A DNA stretch of 64,000 nucleotides from Bacteroidota bacterium. Its GTDB lineage: Bacteria > Bacteroidota > Bacteroidia > Sphingobacteriales > Sphingobacteriaceae. Every line of letters starts with the position of its first letter. Position 1 is the first letter of the stretch. Where the stretch lies: positions 1 through 64,000 of the forward strand of contig JABDGE010000011.1 in assembly GCA_013286235.1 (NCBI GenBank), written 5' to 3'. Both the position numbers and the translations under genes were made by a program. This document shows positions 61,200 to 64,000 of the stretch, piece by piece. The notes under the pieces were generated by a model. It was not told where the DNA came from. It searched no databases and saw nothing but the letters and a program-made list of their open reading frames with translations.

Positions 61200-62912
61200 T
61201 TATTGTTCGCCTTTCCGGCGTTTTACCAGTTCAACCCGGTTTTCGTCTGTTACTTTTTTTACCAGTTCTTCTTCTATATTTATTCGGTTTAACTCTTCTT
61301 CGGTGGTTTCAAATTCGGTGCGCAGGCTGGCAATTTTCGATTCCAGCATTTTCCGTTTGCGGTCGAGCTCGCGGTCTTTCATATTGACCGTGTTTTTATG
61401 CAGCACCCTGTCTGTCAATTCCTGCAACATCTGCGCCTCCCTTGCCGAGCCTATTAAAACACCATTCGGACCCAAATACACGTCAACGAGGTCAATCCCC
61501 CTGTCGCTTATCACAAATTCGCGCACCTGGTTTGAATGCTGCATCCCCCGCGATTTCATGATATAAACACCCCGGTTACGTTCTCCGTTATATTCAATAT
61601 AACGCACCATTACCCAGGTATCAACCAATGACGATACGCCTTCATCGGTCTGCTCATTGATGACCGTATTTAATGAAAGCGCAGTGAACATTACGGTTAT
61701 TTGCTCATCCAGCAGGAAGTCGATCAGCCGGGTTAGCATCGACTTTACGTCGCTGACCGAACCGACAGAAATGAGGTTGGTGATCGGGTCAAAAATTACC
61801 ACGTCGGGCTTAAACTCCTTAATCATTTTATGCATGGACACGAGGTGCTGTTCCAGGCCATATAAAGTCGGCCTTGATGCATGAAATTGCAAAAGCCCCT
61901 TATCAACCCATTGCTGCAGGTTAAGCGAGATCGAACGCATGTTGCGGACGATTTGCTTTGGGGATTCTTCGAAAGCAAAATAAAGGCAGCGTTTCTTTTC
62001 GCTGCAGGCGTGGTTGGCAAAGCTTGCGGCCACGCTTGTTTTACCGGTGCCGGCAGTCCCCGAAACAAGGATGCTGTTGCCCTTATAAAAGCCCTTATCG
62101 CCCAGCATTTTATCGAGTGCCGGGATTCCCGAGGATATTCTTTCAGCCGATGCTTCCTTATTCAGCTTTAGGGCTGTAACCGGCAGTACCGAAATACCGT
62201 CTTCATCTATCATGAATGGATATTCGTTTGTGCCATGGATAGAACCGCGGTATTTGATGATCCGCAGACGGCGGGTCGAAATCTGGTTGATAACCCGGTG
62301 GTCGAGCAGTATAACGCAATCCGAAACATATTCTTCCAAACCCTGCCTGGTCAGGGAGTTTCCATCACCCCGCTCACCTGTAATAACGGCCGTAACACCT
62401 TTGGTTTTGAGCCATTGGAAAAGCCTTCGCAGCTCCGCCCGCAGGATAGATTGATTGGAGAGGCCTCCAAAAAGGTTCTCTATGGTATCCAGCACTACCC
62501 GTTTTGCACCAATGCTGTCTATCGCGTAACCTATCCGGATAAACAAGCCTTCCAGGTCATACTCGCCGGTTTCTTCTATTTCAGTGCGGTCGATATGAAC
62601 ATAATCGAGCTTTAGCAGCTTATCCTTTTGCAGTTGATCAAGATCAAAGCCCAGCGAGGCAACATTCATCGCCAGTTCGTCGGCTTTTTCTTCAAACGCC
62701 ACGAAAACGCCGGGCTCATCATAGTTTAGCGCGCCTTTCACAATAAACTGTATGGCGAGCAACGTTTTTCCGCAACCCGCTTCACCACATATGAGTGTCG
62801 GCCGGCCCGTAGGGAGGCCGCCGCCTGTAATGTCGTCAAGGCCGGGAATGCCTGTTAATGTTTTCGGAAGCCGGGCAATATCCTGTTTACCCTTTTTTAT
62901 CTCCTTGGCCAT
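61200..62912 (-). CDS. kaiC: KaiC-family ATPase with C-terminal helical extension
   Basis: 570 aa, two RecA-like domains. CI (about 15-250): Walker A GEAGCGKT (Lys49) and catalytic Glu pair in VFVAFEEKADE. CII (about 258-490): Walker A GTAGTGKT (Lys291) and Glu pair in LYFAFEESPKQ. The trio T422, S427 and S428 matches cyanobacterial T426, S431 and T432 in spacing, in segment EQTDEGVSSLVDT. From about 491 the protein continues with an about 80-residue charged helix predicted to form a coiled coil, unlike cyanobacterial KaiC. First gene of the operon. Confidence 0.95.
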   Translation of the reverse strand: MAKEIKKGKQDIARLPKTLTGIPGLDDITGGGLPTGRPTLICGEAGCGKTLLAIQFIVKGALNYDEPGVFVAFEEKADELAMNVASLGFDLDQLQKDKLLKLDYVHIDRTEIEETGEYDLEGLFIRIGYAIDSIGAKRVVLDTIENLFGGLSNQSILRAELRRLFQWLKTKGVTAVITGERGDGNSLTRQGLEEYVSDCVILLDHRVINQISTRRLRIIKYRGSIHGTNEYPFMIDEDGISVLPVTALKLNKEASAERISSGIPALDKMLGDKGFYKGNSILVSGTAGTGKTSVAASFANHACSEKKRCLYFAFEESPKQIVRNMRSISLNLQQWVDKGLLQFHASRPTLYGLEQHLVSMHKMIKEFKPDVVIFDPITNLISVGSVSDVKSMLTRLIDFLLDEQITVMFTALSLNTVINEQTDEGVSSLVDTWVMVRYIEYNGERNRGVYIMKSRGMQHSNQVREFVISDRGIDLVDVYLGPNGVLIGSAREAQMLQELTDRVLHKNTVNMKDRELDRKRKMLESKIASLRTEFETTEEELNRINIEEELVKKVTDENRVELVKRRKGEQ

Positions 62913-63239
62913 TTGTAAGAAAGTAAATTAAGCATATATAAACTTTAGTCTGTTTGCCTCCCGTTTTAATTTCCAACTACCAGGATGGCAGAAAAATAAA
63001 ATCAAAATCTAATAATGCAAATCCAAATAAATTGTTTTTAGCGATTACAAAGAATATTGAAAATGTTACAAGCGAAAGATTATCAGTTTATTAAGTTTTA
63101 GTAAAGCAAATAACTGACGCGTAAGAGCAAATAGGTGTGGAAATTAACCAAAGGGAAAATAAATTCATCCCGGTTAAATATGATCGGATCGGAAGAAAAA
63201 AGGTTTTGATAAAGTTAATCAAAAAAACATCAAATTCTA
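62913..63239. other. Promoter-side intergenic region of the Kai operon
   Basis: AT-rich, no gene. I found no clear TAnnTTTG box on the minus strand here. The region between KaiC and the DUF3078 gene must carry the operon's control site if there is one. Confidence 0.4.
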
Positions 63240-64000
63240 TTAAAATTTATACGTCACCCCCGCGCCAAAGATCTGCCTCACCTGCAGGGCTTCATGATAG
63301 GTGGTAGCCAAGGGGTCGGATATCAGTTCAACGCCAAAGTTTACGGTTACGATCTTATTCACTTTCATATAAATGTTGCCTGAATAATCAGCATAAATAT
63401 TCTGTGGCTGGGCAAGGTAGTTTGAAAACAGCTTTAAACTGTTTTCGAAGGAGATGTTTTTCGCAATGTTAAATTTATAGTAAGCATCGAGCGAAGCGCC
63501 AAATTCAAACAGCGTATGGCTGCCGGGTGTTACCCCGAACGCGCCGATTGATGAAAGCGAATCATTTTGAACAAAGGTTATGCGCGAGGCCAGGGGCGAG
63601 AAATTTATCCTGAAATTGTCCGACTGCTTATAGGCAAAACCAGGCCCGAAAGTTAAATAGGCAGGAGCGAAGGGCGCAGACACTAAAGTGCGGTTATTTG
63701 AGGCATCGTAGGAGTACCCGTTTGTAAACTGCGTTTGAAAATTAGCATAAAAAGTATATAGCCAGTATTGTGCGGCTTTGTAACCAAGCAGGCTGTTTAA
63801 AATTATCCGGTCATCGTTTTTGCGCCATCCCAACCCCGCCTGGTCGCTTAAACCATAAGCCAATATTGCTTTATTATCCCAACTCCAGTTTCCTTTTTTA
63901 TAATCGAAATCATAATCCAGGACAACATTTATAGAAGCTGCATTGGCCCCGCCGGCTGCCCAGTTTGAGAATGAACTTTGGCTGATCAAAAGCGTGTTTT
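63240..64000 (-). CDS. DUF3078 family protein (5' end outside window)
   Basis: At least 253 aa visible; the frame stays open to the window's end. SQSSFSNWAAGGANAASINV followed by alternating beta strands to a terminal GAGVTYKF fits the outer-membrane beta-barrel-like DUF3078 family in Bacteroidetes. Function unknown. Confidence 0.85.
   Translation of the reverse strand, partial: NTLLISQSSFSNWAAGGANAASINVVLDYDFDYKKGNWSWDNKAILAYGLSDQAGLGWRKNDDRIILNSLLGYKAAQYWLYTFYANFQTQFTNGYSYDASNNRTLVSAPFAPAYLTFGPGFAYKQSDNFRINFSPLASRITFVQNDSLSSIGAFGVTPGSHTLFEFGASLDAYYKFNIAKNISFENSLKLFSNYLAQPQNIYADYSGNIYMKVNKIVTVNFGVELISDPLATTYHEALQVRQIFGAGVTYKF

Overview
The window looks like a chromosomal segment of a Bacteroidetes bacterium, most likely Sphingobacteriaceae and close to Mucilaginibacter or Pedobacter. 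This rests on promoters of the Bacteroidetes -7 type (TAnnTTTG), a type IX secretion sorting tail (24542-28078), GH97, GH16, DUF3078 and DUF2851 family genes, M56/BlaI pairs, LytS/LytTR signalling, and many short intergenic repeats of the agtccgaaagtc, gagattagaggttag and accacggag...cgcagag kinds. No rRNA, tRNA, CRISPR array or intact transposase was recognised. The genus is an inference from gene style only.

Layout. 1-4.1 kb: an RluA-type pseudouridine synthase (cut by the window edge), a small lipoprotein, then purN and purH of purine synthesis. 4.1-10.8 kb: an AT-rich tandem repeat, then the cell-shape cluster mreB-mreC-mreD-mrdA-rodA, interrupted by a four-helix-bundle (23S rRNA intervening-sequence type) gene. 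10.8-13.3 kb: a conserved acidic protein, thymidine kinase and a lone receiver protein. 13.3-14.9 kb: gene-poor DNA with a duplicated ~100-bp element, each copy followed by a G/T-rich tandem array, a decayed coding remnant and several hairpins. 14.9-16.8 kb: a first BlaI/M56 sensor pair behind a perfect operator-like palindrome. 17-24.2 kb: secreted chorismate mutase, a putative glycoside hydrolase, a beta-helix protein, a 94-bp tandem array, an exported NIF3-like protein and a GH16 enzyme. 24.5-31.6 kb: an NHL-repeat T9SS protein, small proteins, a VOC protein and a hybrid histidine kinase. 31.7-35.7 kb: a second BlaI/M56 pair whose sensor carries a long polar heptad-repeat tail, followed by two secreted paralogues with the same heptads. 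36-48 kb: housekeeping and hypothetical genes (HAD phosphatase, DUF2851, PspC, GH97, GNAT, cupin, cbpA-cbpM, membrane-anchored MutS-like ATPase). 48-54.3 kb: a seven-PAS membrane sensor lying between a decayed and an intact enoyl-CoA hydratase gene, then LysE and MmcQ/YjbR genes. 54.7-57.7 kb: an acyltransferase-LytS-LytTR operon with duplicated direct repeats upstream. 58.2-62.9 kb: a DUF2306 membrane protein and a kaiC-kaiB-kaiB-histidine kinase operon. The window ends inside a DUF3078 gene.

How genes may work together. Two parts stand out. One is the four-gene Kai operon: KaiC keeps both P-loops and a phosphosite trio with cyanobacterial spacing but has a long C-terminal helical tail and no kaiA nearby, which suggests a simplified KaiBC timer or stress switch coupled to a PAS histidine kinase. 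The other is the M56 sensor with a periplasmic tail of about 18 heptads, the first part aspartate-type and the second part asparagine-type; the two secreted proteins just downstream each carry one of these two types. That arrangement suggests the tail and the two secreted proteins recognise each other. I know no described system with this layout, but I could not search for one.
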